The translations under genes were made by a program, and so were the position numbers. Source: Lathyrus oleraceus (lineage: Eukaryota; Streptophyta; Magnoliopsida; Fabales; Fabaceae). Taken from it: a stretch of 64,000 nucleotides of DNA. A model generated the notes under the pieces. The model was not told the origin of the DNA and made no database searches. It saw only the letters and a program-made list of their open reading frames with translations. The stretch spans positions 54,394,771-54,458,770 of the forward strand of contig NC_066579.1 of NCBI RefSeq assembly GCF_024323335.1, given 5' to 3'. Of this stretch, positions 11,684 through 27,036 are shown one piece after another (the stretch's first letter is position 1; each line of letters starts with the position of its first letter).

Positions 11684-13435
11684 ATGTCTAGGGTTTCTGA
11701 ATCTGGTAGTTGTACTCCCAGTCCACATGCTTCTATTAATCATGATTATAGCAATTTGGGAAAGAACAAATATATAGCTAGATCTCCATCTTTCAGTGGA
11801 GACTACTAAGTTTGAATGGTGGAAGAACAAGATGTATACTCATATAATAGGTCTTGATAATGAGTTGTGGGTTATTCTAGAAGATGGAATTGATATTCCA
11901 GTTAATGGAATTGGAATGGTGTCTGATAGAAAAACTTTCACACCAGTTCAAAAAAAGATCTATAGAAATCATCATAGAGTTAAAGGCATATTGGTTTATG
12001 CTCTACCTCATTCAGAGTACGTCAAAATCATTGATAAATCTACTTATAATACCATTTTCAAATCCCTGTGTGTTTCTTATGAAGGGAATCAATAATTTTA
12101 AGAAGAAAAGGCCAACGTTTTGGTTCAGCAATATGAGATGTTCAGAATGAAGGAGGATGAAGACATTGAAACCAGGTTTTCTAGGTTGTAAGTTCTTGTA
12201 TCTCGACTTCAGGTTCTGAAACAGAGTTACACTACATTTGATCATGTCAAGAATATTCTTACGAGTCTTCATGTCATATACATACCTAAATTGATATCTA
12301 TTCAGAAGGCTGCAGACTTAAACACATTAAGTCTTGAAAGACTTATCAGCAATCTCCGGATCCATGAGATGGAGCTCAATGGAGATAGACCTATCAGAAA
12401 GTCAAGGACTTTGGCTTTGAAATCTATTGCTAAAACTGCCAAGGCTTCTCAAGTCTGGGAGTTTGAAGAAGCTTCTCGTGTAGAAGGTTCTGAAGATGAC
12501 TCAAATGATGAGGAAATGGACTTTTTCATTAAAAGTTTTCAATATCTAGCTAAGAAGAACAAGATATTCTCTTGCAGAAGTAGTGGCTTCAAAGGATCTA
12601 GTTCCATAGAAAAGAAGGATGATAAAAAAGGATGCTTCAATTGCAAGAAGCCTGGTCACTTCATTATTGACTGTCTTGAAGTACAAAAGGACAAGTCGAA
12701 GAAGGGAAGCTTTCAGAAAGATAACTTCAAAAACAAGTTCAAGAAAATTATCATAGCAACATGGGATCAACTTGACAATGAAGAAGACTTTGAGAAGGAT
12801 GAAGAGTAAGCTAACCTTACCCTGATGGCTCTTACATCTTCTGAAGAAGAATCTGACTCAGATTCTGCTTCAGAGCCTGAGGAAGAGAATGCGGTATTTT
12901 CTAAACTATCTCATTCTGATTTAATTACTTTCATCTAAGATCTCATGGGATGATGTCAAGAGAAATCCAGACACATGAAATATTGAAAAAAAAATATGAT
13001 CTTTTGAAGGAAGAATTAAATTATGTTCAAAGTAAAAATGAATCTCTAGAGAAAGATCATAATGCATTAGTAAAATATGTGTCTGATAAACTTCTTGATG
13101 ATCATGAAATGGATCTTTAAGAGTTTATCATAAAGGGATTTAATAAAAATAAACTTTCTTCTTTGATTTATGGAGTAAGTAAAAGCAAAAGGGAAGGTCT
13201 TGGTTACTCACAAAAAACTTTTAATCCAATGTTTGAAACCTTGAGTAAACAAACAAATCCTTCTTCTTCAAGATCTGCTCAGAAAGGGCTTGACTCTTAT
13301 TTTGTATCTACTGCTGAGAATGAAAATCTTATGAATCAGTTAGAACCTAAAGTTGTTGAGTCAAAGGTTCTGAAGAAACCAAAACCTAAGACTCTAAAGT
13401 CAAAGGTTATGAAGAAACCAGAATCTAAGATATGA
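11684..13435 (+). pseudogene. gag of copia element C
   Basis: The ATG at 11684 gives MSRVSESGSC, then ARSPSFSGD. A frameshift follows, then TTKFEWWKNKMYTHIIGLD (about 11803). Next come the gag core VQQYEMFRMKEDEDIETRFS (about 12120) and ISIQKAADLNTLSLERLI. The zinc knuckle CFNCKKPGHFIIDC is at about 12630-12675. A Lys-rich tail carries repeated KVMKKPE/KVLKKPK motifs (13360-13440). The role is RNA packaging and particle assembly. At least five stops or shifts occur, several of them Gln codons changed to TAA. This knuckle differs from the two-knuckle gag of the SIRE elements here, so C is a different copia lineage; I do not assign one. Confidence 0.78.
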
Positions 13436-13510
13436 GGAGCTAAGGTTATGAAACGTTCAAAACCTAAGGTCAAGGTTCATTCAAGACAATAAACTTTCAA
13501 ATAAAAAGTC

Positions 13511-16996
<3,486 letters not shown>

Positions 16997-17382
16997 AACA
17001 TGCATTTTGTTAAAGATTAATGTTTGCTTCTGAATGGAGGATCAGAGACTGATGATAGATCAGATGCTATTGTGATTAGAAGCTCCCAACTAACTTCTGA
17101 TGAATAGTAGCATCTGATGCAACTCAGCCTCCGATGCACAAAATTTGATTAGTTGCCTCTGATAGCACTTAAGTGGGAAAAAATGTCCACATGTCCGCTT
17201 ATGTGTCATGAATCTGAAAGGTTTTTTGACACTTGGTTTCTTAGCTGATAATAATTGGTGGTTAATGATGAAAATGTTTTAAATGTCGTGCCTAGCACTC
17301 ATTTGTCATTAATTTTTTTTTTCAAATAAAAAACCTTTTTACTCTCAAAGACACTTAAACTTTTCATTACTGCACACACATA

Positions 17383-17386
<4 letters not shown>

Positions 17387-17441
<55 letters not shown>
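17387..17441. repeat. (CT)n microsatellite
   Basis: About 55 bp of CT dinucleotide between pol and the extra coding region of copia C, upstream of the likely start of that region. Confidence 0.95.
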
Positions 17442-17442
<1 letters not shown>

Positions 17443-17525
17443 ACTACGAACACTTTTGCTCTCTAGACTCATCAGAAAAAACAACCATTTTTAAAAATCC
17501 CTATATAACCCTAAACTCCATTGCA

Positions 17526-20400
17526 ATGGCATTTTCATCAAATTTAGTTTCAATAATGGCAAACTCTAGCGAATCCCTCCTAATCAAGCCCATAACTTTG
17601 ATGCTTAGAGAAGAAGATCTAAAGTTAATTATTTAGTAAATTGTAGACTTCGAGTCTTTTATGGTTAATGGGTTTCCATTAAAAGCTTATTTTGAAGCTC
17701 AAGGGTGGCCGACCTAATTTGAGATGCTGAATGGTTCTACCTCCCCTTAGTTGGTTAAGGATTTATGGGTTAGGGTTAAAGTGTATGATGAAAGTTATGT
17801 TTCTCTTGAAGAGAACTAGAAGATTGGTGAGAATAGAAAGATGAAGGGGAAATCAAGGGTTGAGATGCGACTGGAGGAATTCAAGGAGGAGGAGATAAGA
17901 TCTGTTGTTATGGCAATAAATGTGACAGTCACTCAGAGTCACATTTCCAAGCTTATGAATATAGAAAACATTGGTAGATATTCTTTGAACACTAAAGGTA
18001 GCAGTCCTAAATCTGGTGTGATCAAGCAACATTTATTTCTCAAATCTTAAGACAATGGAAAAGTGAAAAACATGGAAATTGTATACAAACTCTTATTTAG
18101 AATCTTGTTTGGCCGCTTGATTCCAAGATAAGGTAGCACTAATAAAATATCTTGGGACCACAAGCACTTCATCTGGTTTTTGGTCAACCAGAAGATGATT
18201 AACCTTCCTGTATACATCTTTTATCACATATTTAAGGCTATCAAGGAAAGCACAAAACACAATAAGAAGAATGTACCATATGCAAGGCTTCTTTCTGAAC
18301 TATTTCATCATAGTAGGTTGGTTGAGACTCTGATGAATTTTGGTGCTAATGAAGATATGTAGATGATATATGGGAATATTCTCTCAGCAACTGTGCTGGG
18401 GAATATGAACATTATCAATAAGAAAGATGTGATACAATCTTATGCAAACCTCAAGATCATGAATGATAAGACTTTATATATTGATGACTTCCTAGTCATC
18501 TCTAAGTTGGATAATCCTGAAGTCATTCATGAATACATCAAGATGGTCAAGGAACAAATTATAGTTACTCTTACCATATAGGACATTCCTAGCCCTCCTG
18601 AAGGTAGTGTACATGCCTTCAAGAGGAAACAAGTTGCTTCTGAGTCTGAAAAGGTGGTTCATAAGCCACCTAAGAGAAAGGTTGTACATCAAACAAAAGT
18701 TCAGAAGGAGGTTCAAGAAATGGTCTCCACAACTATCTTGATGCGTATCAAGACTAGAAATTGAGTCACTTGCAAGACACCTCAGAAGACAACCACTTCT
18801 AAATTTTTTGTTAAGAAGAAGAAGTTGATGAAGATGGTGCTACCAGAAGTAGATGATGAAAAAGAAGAAGAAGATGAAAAACCTCTGCTTAAGAGGACCA
18901 AGGATGTGAATAAGGCTACTCTGACATTCCTGTAGAAGATGTCCAATAAGGAGCAAGATTGTTTGCATCTTCTCTTCTCAATAAGGCTATGGAAAAGCCT
19001 TTTATTGTCGAAGCTCTGTTGAAGCAAACAAATGTTGTGGAGAAGGAAGTTGAAGGTTCTTTTAATGTTGGTATTTCTGTTGTGTCAGAAGAAGCTGTTG
19101 CTCAGACTCTTGAGACAATTGAGGAATAAGATCAACATGCTTCAGATGTTGCAGAGATTGTCTCCACATGTAATCATATGAATTCTATCTCAGATAATAA
19201 TTTAAATTCTTCCAACTCACCTCTCATGACTAAATCACCCATACCAACACAACCTCAATCACCTAAACCCTCATTAGAACACACACATTCATCCAAGCAT
19301 GACCATAACCTATCTATGGTTCATGTCACTTCATCACCTTAACAAACTCATGAATCATATACTCATAACATTGCTCAGATGCTAAGGGACTTTTCTCAAC
19401 AAGAAATTGTCCCTACAACATTTGTTCTAGAGGAATCAACAAATAACCTAGTTGGTGAGTTATTTTCTGATCATAATCAGCTAGCTTATATTTCTGATTC
19501 TTAACAACCAACACCGATTAACATTATGCTTGAACCACCTATTGAGGTTTCTATTACTAAGCCTTTTATCCCTAACTCAAGTTCTGATTCTGGTGCATCA
19601 TACTTAAGTTCTCTCAAAGTCATCCCTCTTTAAGCCATCCCTCTTGAAACCATACCTTCTGTTGAACATGTCCAACCAAACCTTGTTCATACTAAAATTC
19701 TAGTTCACTCTGAATCTGAACAAGTGACCCAAGATCAACCAATACCTGGACCACAAAACTTACCTCAACCTGAACAAGAAATTCCAACCCAAACTAATCC
19801 TAAATCTCAACCAAATCCTGTTAAATCACAACCTGACATTGAAACTCAAACTGAGTTTGACAAGCACCTTATAATAAACTTCCACCAGATTCCACAAATG
19901 ACCAAACTATATCAGAACCACAACCTATCCAAAATTATGAACCATTTGACCATAACAACTCACCTTATAGGAAAGAAGACGTTGTGTCAGAATATGGCAC
20001 AATAGCTCTACCTGGCCCCTTTACACCTCACCCATCTATAAACCTAAACCTTCCACCTCACATAAAATATCAAATGGAAGAGTTTAAATTTTATATTTTT
20101 GATAGAGTTAGAATTTGGTTGCTGAGAGGCTCATGGCATCTGATCCCATAACATATACATCTAAATGAGACTCTCTCAGAACCTCTGTGGACACAGTTCT
20201 GCAGAATCTAAAGTCTTTCTCATATGAGTCTATAGCTTATTCTAGTTAGAAGCTTTACCACCTGGAGGAGAAGTTGACTCATGTTGCTTCAAAAGAAGAA
20301 GAGATGGTTGTTTAGTTGAAGACTATGATTGACAGACAAGATGATACGGATTCTGATCTGAAGGCCATCTTGGAGCTTTTGAAGCCAAAACGTCGGGCTT
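17526..20400 (+). pseudogene. Extra post-pol ORF of copia C, putative plant transposon protein-like
   Basis: A decayed coding region in the position where some copia elements carry an env-like gene. It opens MAFSSNLVSIMANSS. A body follows with GFPLKAYFEAQGWP, LWVRVKVYDESYVSLEEN, VVMAINVTVTQSHISKL (about 17900) and IVYKLLFRILFGRLIPR (about 18080). Then come FLVNQKMINLPVYIFYHIFK (about 18180) and YARLLSELFHHSRLVETL (about 18280). A Lys-rich stretch (18600-18900) and a Pro/Gln/Ser-rich tail (19200-20040) follow, ending with a short helix-like segment KTMIDRQDDTDSDLKAILEL (about 20320). The body looks like the 'putative plant transposon protein' family found in many plant retroelements; its function is unknown. 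Most internal stops replace expected Gln (TAG/TAA). I see no clear signal peptide or membrane anchor. Confidence 0.6.
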
Positions 20401-20664
20401 TAGGATTTAGTAAACCCTTTTATTTTGTATTTTCAATTTGTTTGAACATTTTTTCTGACATTGACTCACTTCTTTGGTTAAATGAAATTTTTCTTCAGTA
20501 TCTTTTCTAATTCCTTTATTTGTTTTTGTTGATGACAAAATGGGGAGTAGATATAGAAGTATTTAAGCACCTAAAATCTGACAGTTATTATTCTTGCCTA
20601 AATTCTGAATAATTATCATTGTTCTTCAAATGGTTAAGTTTAATTAACTTGGATATGATTTAGG

Positions 20665-20757
20665 GGGAGCTTACAAATATCACCTTATGGATTGTTAGAC
20701 TCGGAGGGAGCTTACAAATATCACCTTATGGATTGTTAGACTCGGAGGGAGCTTACA
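20665..20757 (+). repeat. 41-bp tandem repeat with purine-rich start
   Basis: Two full copies and part of a third of a unit starting gggagcttacaaatatcacc, in the 3' UTR of copia C. Each copy starts with a GGGAG purine run like a polypurine tract, 90-180 bp upstream of the LTR. Confidence 0.85.
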
Positions 20758-20831
20758 AACCTCAGACCCTAAAGTCAGGTGGTTAATTAAATTAACAACC
20801 ATTGTTCTTAAATACTTATATTTGTCAACAT

Positions 20832-21625
20832 AAAAAATGGGAGATTGTTGGACCAAAATTGGTTTGTCCCATATCCCTTAGGTTTTGACGATAACAAAGT
20901 ATTTAAAGAATAATTGGGTATACTAATGTTTGTTCAAGTGTACAGGACCATAGACTAAATTTTCATATAGAATCCAAGTATTGGTTCTGACTATGAACAT
21001 CCAAAAAAAATCTTAAAGACCAAAGTCTGATGGATCAGAAGCTGAAGACTAGACTTTGAAGAAGTCAACTTCTGAAGAGGTCAACGTCTGAAGGTCAGAG
21101 TCTGAAGGAGTCGGCCTTTGGAGAATAGACTTTGAAGAAGTCTGCTTTTGATAAGCACAACCTGAGCCAGTCAAAGCGCAAGGACCAAGGTGACTCTGAT
21201 GGGTCACTATCAACCTTTGAGTCTAGTTTGTCATGTGAAGACCTAAACTCTATTTTCTTCATAGAGTTTGCTGGAATACAACTGCTAATTCCTTTTGTGG
21301 CAAAGGGTTTTTAAACTAGCCTTCACCAACCTTGACTATTTGGTGAAACATCCCAACATCTCTTTTGAATCTTCTTAAAGACTCTTTGTGCTGGATCTTC
21401 AATGACTATTTTCCCTTTCTATTTAAGGAGTTGAAGACTTAAGAATAAAAAATATGTATTGACACAAAAAAGAGAAGTTACTCTGTCAAAACAAAAGCAC
21501 AACTTGGACTTAGGATTTCTTATCCTTATAAATCTTAGAAATCCCTAAGTCTTAAAAAGAGTTTATTTTCATTGTATTCTTTATACACCTCTAATTGTAT
21601 ATCAAGTGTATTTTTTCTCAAACAA
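20832..21625 (+). mobile_element. PPT and truncated 3' LTR of copia element C
   Basis: The PPT AAAAAATGGGAGAT (20832-20845) precedes the LTR start TGTTGGACCAAAATTGG at 20846. Alignment with the 5' LTR ends around caaacaatcattta (21625). The 30-bp repeats and the CA terminus are missing. Confidence 0.75.
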
Positions 21626-22144
21626 TCATTTAACTACGAGGAGGATTGTTAGCCATTATATGATAATACTCCTAAGAAGATATATTCTAGGCGGAGTCTT
21701 CATGTCAACCAAATGAGATATACATCTCGAAGCCTAACATTATGCACACTCCATATTAAAAAGTGACTATAAAAGGTTCCTAGAGTCATGAACCCTGGTC
21801 GGAATTTTTCCATAGTAACGGGCTAGCCATTATATGGCAACATTCGTGAAATTAATCTACACTAGGTGGAGCCTACATGCTAAGCATACTAGGTGTGCAC
21901 CTCGGGGGGCTAACACTACGCAAATTTGAAGCTAAACTTAGATTTTTTTTCTCTAGGCTCATGAGTAGATCCTTGCTCAAGTTACAATCACAAGCCCATA
22001 ACACGATGAATATATACAAAAATATATAAAACATACAATTAATAAAAATAAGGCAAGATAACAATAATTCAATAAAAACATAAGAAGAAACATAAACAAA
22101 GATAACATTAAGATCCTACTAACTAAACTAGGTTTGACCCTCTA
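21626..22144 (-). mobile_element. 5' leader remnant of element D
   Basis: Non-coding sequence between the broken end of copia C and the PBS of element D. It contains a diverged duplication: tagccattatatg...aatactcc at 21651 and tagccattatatgg...cattcg at 21829, each followed by tag-gcggagtc/gtggagcc. Downstream gag-pol of D is absent, either deleted or never present. Confidence 0.5.
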
Positions 22145-22165
22145 GATTCCCTAATGAAGTCACCA
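22145..22165 (-). other. Primer-binding site of element D
   Basis: Minus strand TGGTGACTTCATTAGGGAATC lies two bases after the LTR end (GCGACA). It resembles the TGGCGACTC...GGGGA sites of Tat/Ogre elements with mutations. It shows that the adjacent LTR at 22168-24454 is the 5' LTR of a minus-strand element. Confidence 0.6.
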
Positions 22166-22167
22166 GC

Positions 22168-24454
22168 TGTCGCAGTGCGAAAAATATCCGAACAAATAGA
22201 CACTCGAATGACAATGATGTCACCACCGAAGTTTATTTTAAAAGAGAAAGCATCGATAAAATCCTAGAAGAACAAAAATATGGTCATCACAACCATATTC
22301 AGGTTCAGGAGTCGATTATGCGCGAGGAAGGTATTAGCATCCCGTGACATCCGTTGTAAACAACAATTACCTCTAATTAGTTTTGCAAAAAAAATGGTTT
22401 TATCCTAAGGTATTCGATTTCTTATAATTATTATGATATATTTACAAAAAGAAAGAAAAATAGTTTTTTTTATTAGGGTGCTTGATTAGACGTTGAATCT
22501 CGCTTCTATGCATCCCTAGGTGTGATGGAGAATTCAAAGCTGCGTAGTTCTTGTAGCAAAAAATTGTTTGTTGATTGATTTTTAATTGCGAAAAGAAGTT
22601 GTATCGCGCTTGGGAGGTAAAAGTTTATTCAGGAAACAATTTATTTGTGAATGGGTGAAAAAGGAAACTGATTGATTATGAATGTTTATGTGCGAAAAAA
22701 GAGTAATTGAACTAGAACAATGTGTGCGCCTTGTGTTCCCTTGCTCAAGGATAAAAGGGTGTGCACCTGATTATTCTCTTTTGACCCAATTTTTGTTTAT
22801 GAAAAAACTTAAAGATCGTTATTAACATGCGGAAGACAGATGCTCGACTAAAATGAGGCGTGCGCCTCGCGTTTAATTATTCGAAGAATAAGAGAGTGTA
22901 ACTCGGTTATTCCTTTTTAATTCGATTCTAATCGTGAAATTTAAAATGTCGTAATTTTTTTTTTTGCAGAAGACGAATATTCGAACTAAAACAAGGGGTG
23001 TGCCTCGTGTTCGTCTACTCGAGGATAAAAGGGTGTACACTCGATTATTCCATTGTTAAGATGTATTTTATTTATGAAAATTCAAAAATATTAAAAAAAT
23101 GAAAATGAGTTAAAAAGTGAAATAAAATATATAGAAAATAATTTTTTGGCATTTTCAGGTCTGTGACAGTTCAGACAAGGGTTACGATCGTCACTCTGGT
23201 GACGGTCAAACCGCCGTTGGACACACAGTGATAAAGGTTTTCCCTATGTTGACGGTCAAGCCGTCATTTAAGAAAGCTTTAGTGACGGTCGTCAATGTGT
23301 TGACGATCAAGTCGTCATGGAAGCAAGCTTTAGTGATGATCATCATTGTGCTGACAGGTGAATTGTCATGAATGTGAACCTTGGAGACGATCGTCACACC
23401 GCGTTAATGCCCGTCAATGCGCTCAAGTTGCATTTTATGCGCTTTTTGTTCAAAATTGTCCAACTCTCACTCTATTTCTCATTTATTCATCATACAACAA
23501 CATACAAAGGATACTTACATGAATACAACTTTTAAACTAACTCTAAACTAACACCATAACATGATTATACATACTTTACATGAATACGACATTAATATTT
23601 ACAAAATATTACAAACATGAATATTACAATACCTAACCTATCAAAACATGCATGTTACATAAGTCATAATTTTGAATGATAGAAAGACTTACAAACCCCG
23701 ACAAGTCAAGTTGAAGAAGATGAAGTTGTTATTGTCAAAGGTGAAGGTGGTGGTTTTAATGAGAGGTGGTTGTTATGATGTAAAGGATGATGAATAGTGT
23801 TATGTGGTAGTGTTTTGAGTGGTTATTTTTCTTGTTTTTGAAGTCTTTTTTATGCTTTAAACTCACTTCTAAACCTCTCTAATTATATATCTTTCAACTT
23901 TCCACCCCTCTTTCAAGCCTCCATAAGTTAGCTTATACAGTGGTACTTTAGGATTTGTGATTTTTTTATGGTTTCTTTACTTCTTTCTAAGTGAGAAAGT
24001 GACTTTAATATGCAAAAAAACAACAGGACATTGCATTGCCTAGTGTATAAAATTTCCATTATGCAAATGGTAGTTGACAAAATATGGCAAAAAGAATGGA
24101 GAATGGAACCTTGCTCAATTTGGGAAACTGTGAAAAAATGAAAGAATCTTAAATCTTAAATCTTTTTAATTTTTAATTTTTTTAAAAAAAATAAAAAATA
24201 AAATAAAAATAATTAGTAAATAAATATTTTTTGTATTTTTCTTTAATTTCTAAAAGGGTGAAAATAAATTGAATAATAAAAAATTGATCAAAATACGCTA
24301 AAAGTTTAATAAAATGTAAAGTTGATTTTTTTATTTTCTCGATTAAGGGTCAAGGATGAATAACCCCTTAATTCAATTTTGTAATTAAAATTTAAAACCT
24401 ACTTAAATATTTTCCAAAAATATTTTTAAAGTCAGACAAAATTGGGGTACTATA
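22168..24454 (-). mobile_element. 5' LTR of Tat/Ogre-like element D
   Basis: 2287 bp, same orientation as 1203-3339 and collinear with it: tgtcgcagtgcg start, gtattagcatcc, the ctcgaggataaaagggtg motif, the gacggtcgtcaa region (23160-23400) and the ggggtactata end. By eye it is clearly diverged from the other LTR (many substitutions and small indels), so the element is not young. The terminal TG is mutated to TA. Confidence 0.7.
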
Positions 24455-24671
24455 GTTGCCTGTACTTAATTATTTTTAACTTACAGAATATGAATGACGA
24501 GAGTCTTCATATAATCTTTGTGAAAGATAATTAAGAATGAAAGACCCAAATTTTGTCTTTTGATGAGCAGAAGAAAAACAAATTATAGGAATCTTGAAAG
24601 ATCGCCTCTACTAGAGAATGAATAATCATCTCCAACACGAGGGTTGGTGCCTAGATCAACTACAAGATAAT
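24455..24671 (-). mobile_element. Element-D 3'-UTR-like flank outside the 5' LTR
   Basis: This stretch matches 3340-3560 (ttatttttaactta, gaatatgaatgacgagagt, gatgagcagaag, and one to two 42-bp units). It lies on the outer side of what should be the outer LTR edge, then joins Athila gag at about 24672. A simple insertion would not place 3' UTR here, so it is a recombination or deletion scar. Confidence 0.65.
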
Positions 24672-25130
24672 GACTTAGACTTATCTTGCACAAAGTTTAA
24701 AAATGTGGCTTTTCTCTCCACAAACTGAAGTTGTCTTCTAACTCTCTCCATGTCTGAATAGTATCATTTGGAATGCATTACATCCAATCCTTTACGATAC
24801 CTATCAAGGAAAAACCTAACCAACGTAATTTTACCTGATTGTTGATGATATCACCACTTAACTTGCACATTGAGCATGTCTCGTAAATTTAGCGAGATTT
24901 TCCCAAGGGTTATCCTTCAAACTTAAAAGTACATAATTCTTAATATCAAAGGTTACAAGATTGGCTAGTTGAAATCCTAGTGATATCTGGTCGACAATAA
25001 TTTTCCTGCAATAGTCTCCTACTATTTGTTTCGCTGGAACTACCATTTCTACTTGTTCTTCTTTAACTTATTCGATAACTTGGAGTGCCTCTATTTTCAC
25101 TCTATGAATTTCTCACGTTGTTCTTTCAAT
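24672..25130 (-). pseudogene. Athila-like gag, N-terminal half
   Basis: Minus strand encodes VPAKQIVGDYCRK, then QISLGFQLANLVTFDIKN, DNPWENLAKF, CSVCKL-like residues, and IQTWRELEDNF. After a frameshift it continues QLQFVERKATFLNFVQDKSK. This is the well-known N-terminal order of Athila-type gag. It breaks off after DKSKS, and the family continuation (about ten residues later) resumes at 1201 on the other side of the nest. Thus it is one gag gene split by about 23.5 kb. The upstream PBS and LTR follow at 25354 onward. Confidence 0.8.
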
Positions 25131-25353
25131 TTCTAGGTCGATTGGTATCAACGTCGAGTTTATACTTCGCATAAACAAGAAAGCAATATCTTAGTAGCAC
25201 CGCACCACACATAACAGAATAAAAACAAAGACAAAATAAAATAACTTAAAATTAAAACTAAAATTCATAATTGAAAACTAACAAAAAAAGAAAATTTCAA
25301 AACTTAAAACCTAAGTGTCGCACTACAAATGCCTTGTTGAAGTTATCAACATT

Positions 25354-25370
25354 CCCTGACAACGTCGCCA
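25354..25370 (-). other. Primer-binding site of the Athila-like element
   Basis: Minus strand TGGCGACGTTGTCAGGGAA resembles the TGGCGCCGTTGCCGGGGA site typical of Athila elements. It stands between gag and the LTR end ATGA, which has mutated from ATCA. Confidence 0.72.
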
Positions 25371-25376
25371 AAAGCT

Positions 25377-26290
25377 TCATGGACAATTCTAACAAGTGTA
25401 CTAGTATCGTCGAAGTAATATATACAATTTGTTTTCATAGGGATTGCAAATTTTAACAAGGTAACAATGTGCGAATGAAAGTAAATAACAAAGTGGAGTT
25501 TTCCACATTGATTTAGTTCACAAATAAAACGAGAAAATACTTGGAATAAAATTCAATGACTAAAGATGACTAGATCTTCTTTCTAACCCCTACTCATACT
25601 TGTTGGTGAACTGTGCATTAATCAAATTTATAATATGTTAACGTATTATGATGAATTAACACAGCATCTGCACCCAAATTCTTGGTATACATCTCACTGA
25701 TCTACACAATAATTCTCCAATTCTTTAGGTCAATTCAGAGTTAAATTAGGCTTTCTAAATTCGTTAATTTAAAGGCCACAACTTCTAATTATCTATCCCT
25801 AGTTAATTACAAAGTTGAACATTTATCCTAAATCTGATCAGCAGACTAACGATTAGAAATCCCTACTCATCTGATATCGATTTATACATTCGTCAATACA
25901 TAAAAAGTAATGAACACAAGGACAAATAAATAATAACAATAACATAAAATAATTCGATTAACATCAAATAACCATATGACCCAATAAGTACAAGCAAGCA
26001 CGTTTGTCTAAAAAAAATAGTCATGTTAAAGATTCTGATCACTGGGTCTCATGAAGAACCAAAAGAAAAGAATCTTCAAATGTTAAAGAACAAAATCTAA
26101 AAAAAAATTACATAGGGGATTTTTCAAAACTCGCCTATAAAACCTATATTTATCCTTTTATTTTAACAAAACAAACACATATTAACCCTTTTAATTTGGA
26201 ATAATTTCTAACTCGCCTATATGAAATTATACCTGGTATAATTTCAAACAGAATCTAGTCCAATATGATTGAAATTATCAACAAAACAAA
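25377..26290 (-). mobile_element. 5' LTR of the Athila-like element
   Basis: Non-coding sequence right of the PBS with the familiar plus-view phrases cagggattgcaa-like (catagggattgcaaat), ctacccctagttaatt-like and tgggtctcatgaagaacc. The outer edge is not certain. TGTTGATAATTTCAATC on the minus strand near 26290 is a candidate start, but a 42-bp duplication (26166-26210 and 26279-26325) straddles it. Confidence 0.5.
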
Positions 26291-26325
26291 CACCTATTAA
26301 CCCTTTTATTTGGAATAATTTAAAT
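26166..26325. repeat. Duplicated 42-bp segment at the Athila LTR edge
   Basis: The sequence caaaacaaacac.tattaaccc plus ttttaatttggaataattt occurs at about 26168 and again at about 26281. Between and after them are inverted arms tagtccaatat (26250s) and ataatggacta (26320s). Confidence 0.6.
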
Positions 26326-27036
26326 TATAATGGACTAGATTTACCATTGTATATGTTTTGTTGATTTGATTATATATGTTTGATTCACAACTAATCTCTT
26401 CACTTTTTCTTCTTCATCAAGGTTTTATTCCATTAAGTTTTCCATGGTAAGAAATTGAATGAGGTGGAGGAGTTCTCGTACATTGGATTTTGGTCTAATC
26501 CCAATCTTGTTTTTATTAATATATTTCATTAGAGTGCTTATTAAGTGGTCTCTTTGGGTGACAACTTAATTAGAATGTCTTACTTATTAGTATCTTTTAA
26601 TATCTTTGTATTTTTTTACCTTAAAAAACAACCCCTTGAAATAGAACAACAACACAGTTGAAACAAAATCAAAGAAAAAGAAATGAGAGGAACACACCCA
26701 TTTTTTTTATTCAATTTGATTTAAATTAACCTACTTCGAGATTTGAGGGCAACTCTGTGATCCACTATGTAAAGATTTTAATTACAAGAGTAAAAAAAAT
26801 TACAATCAATTATATCTTAGTGTTATCCAAGAACAATTATTAATTTCCACTCTTTAGTCTTTTCACATAACTCAATGAAAATTATAAGAGAAATCAAAAG
26901 AGAAAGTTTATATCCTTATTTTAATAAATTTCACTATCCAAAATATTTATAATGTGTTTCTCAATCAAAAAAATCCTTAAATCCCTTAAACAATAACCTC
27001 TTTTTAGGTCTCACAAAAATGAAACTTAAAGATTTA
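26291..27036. other. AT-rich spacer, nothing recognised
   Basis: No reading frame, RNA gene or repeat beyond homopolymer runs that I can support. Confidence 0.5.
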
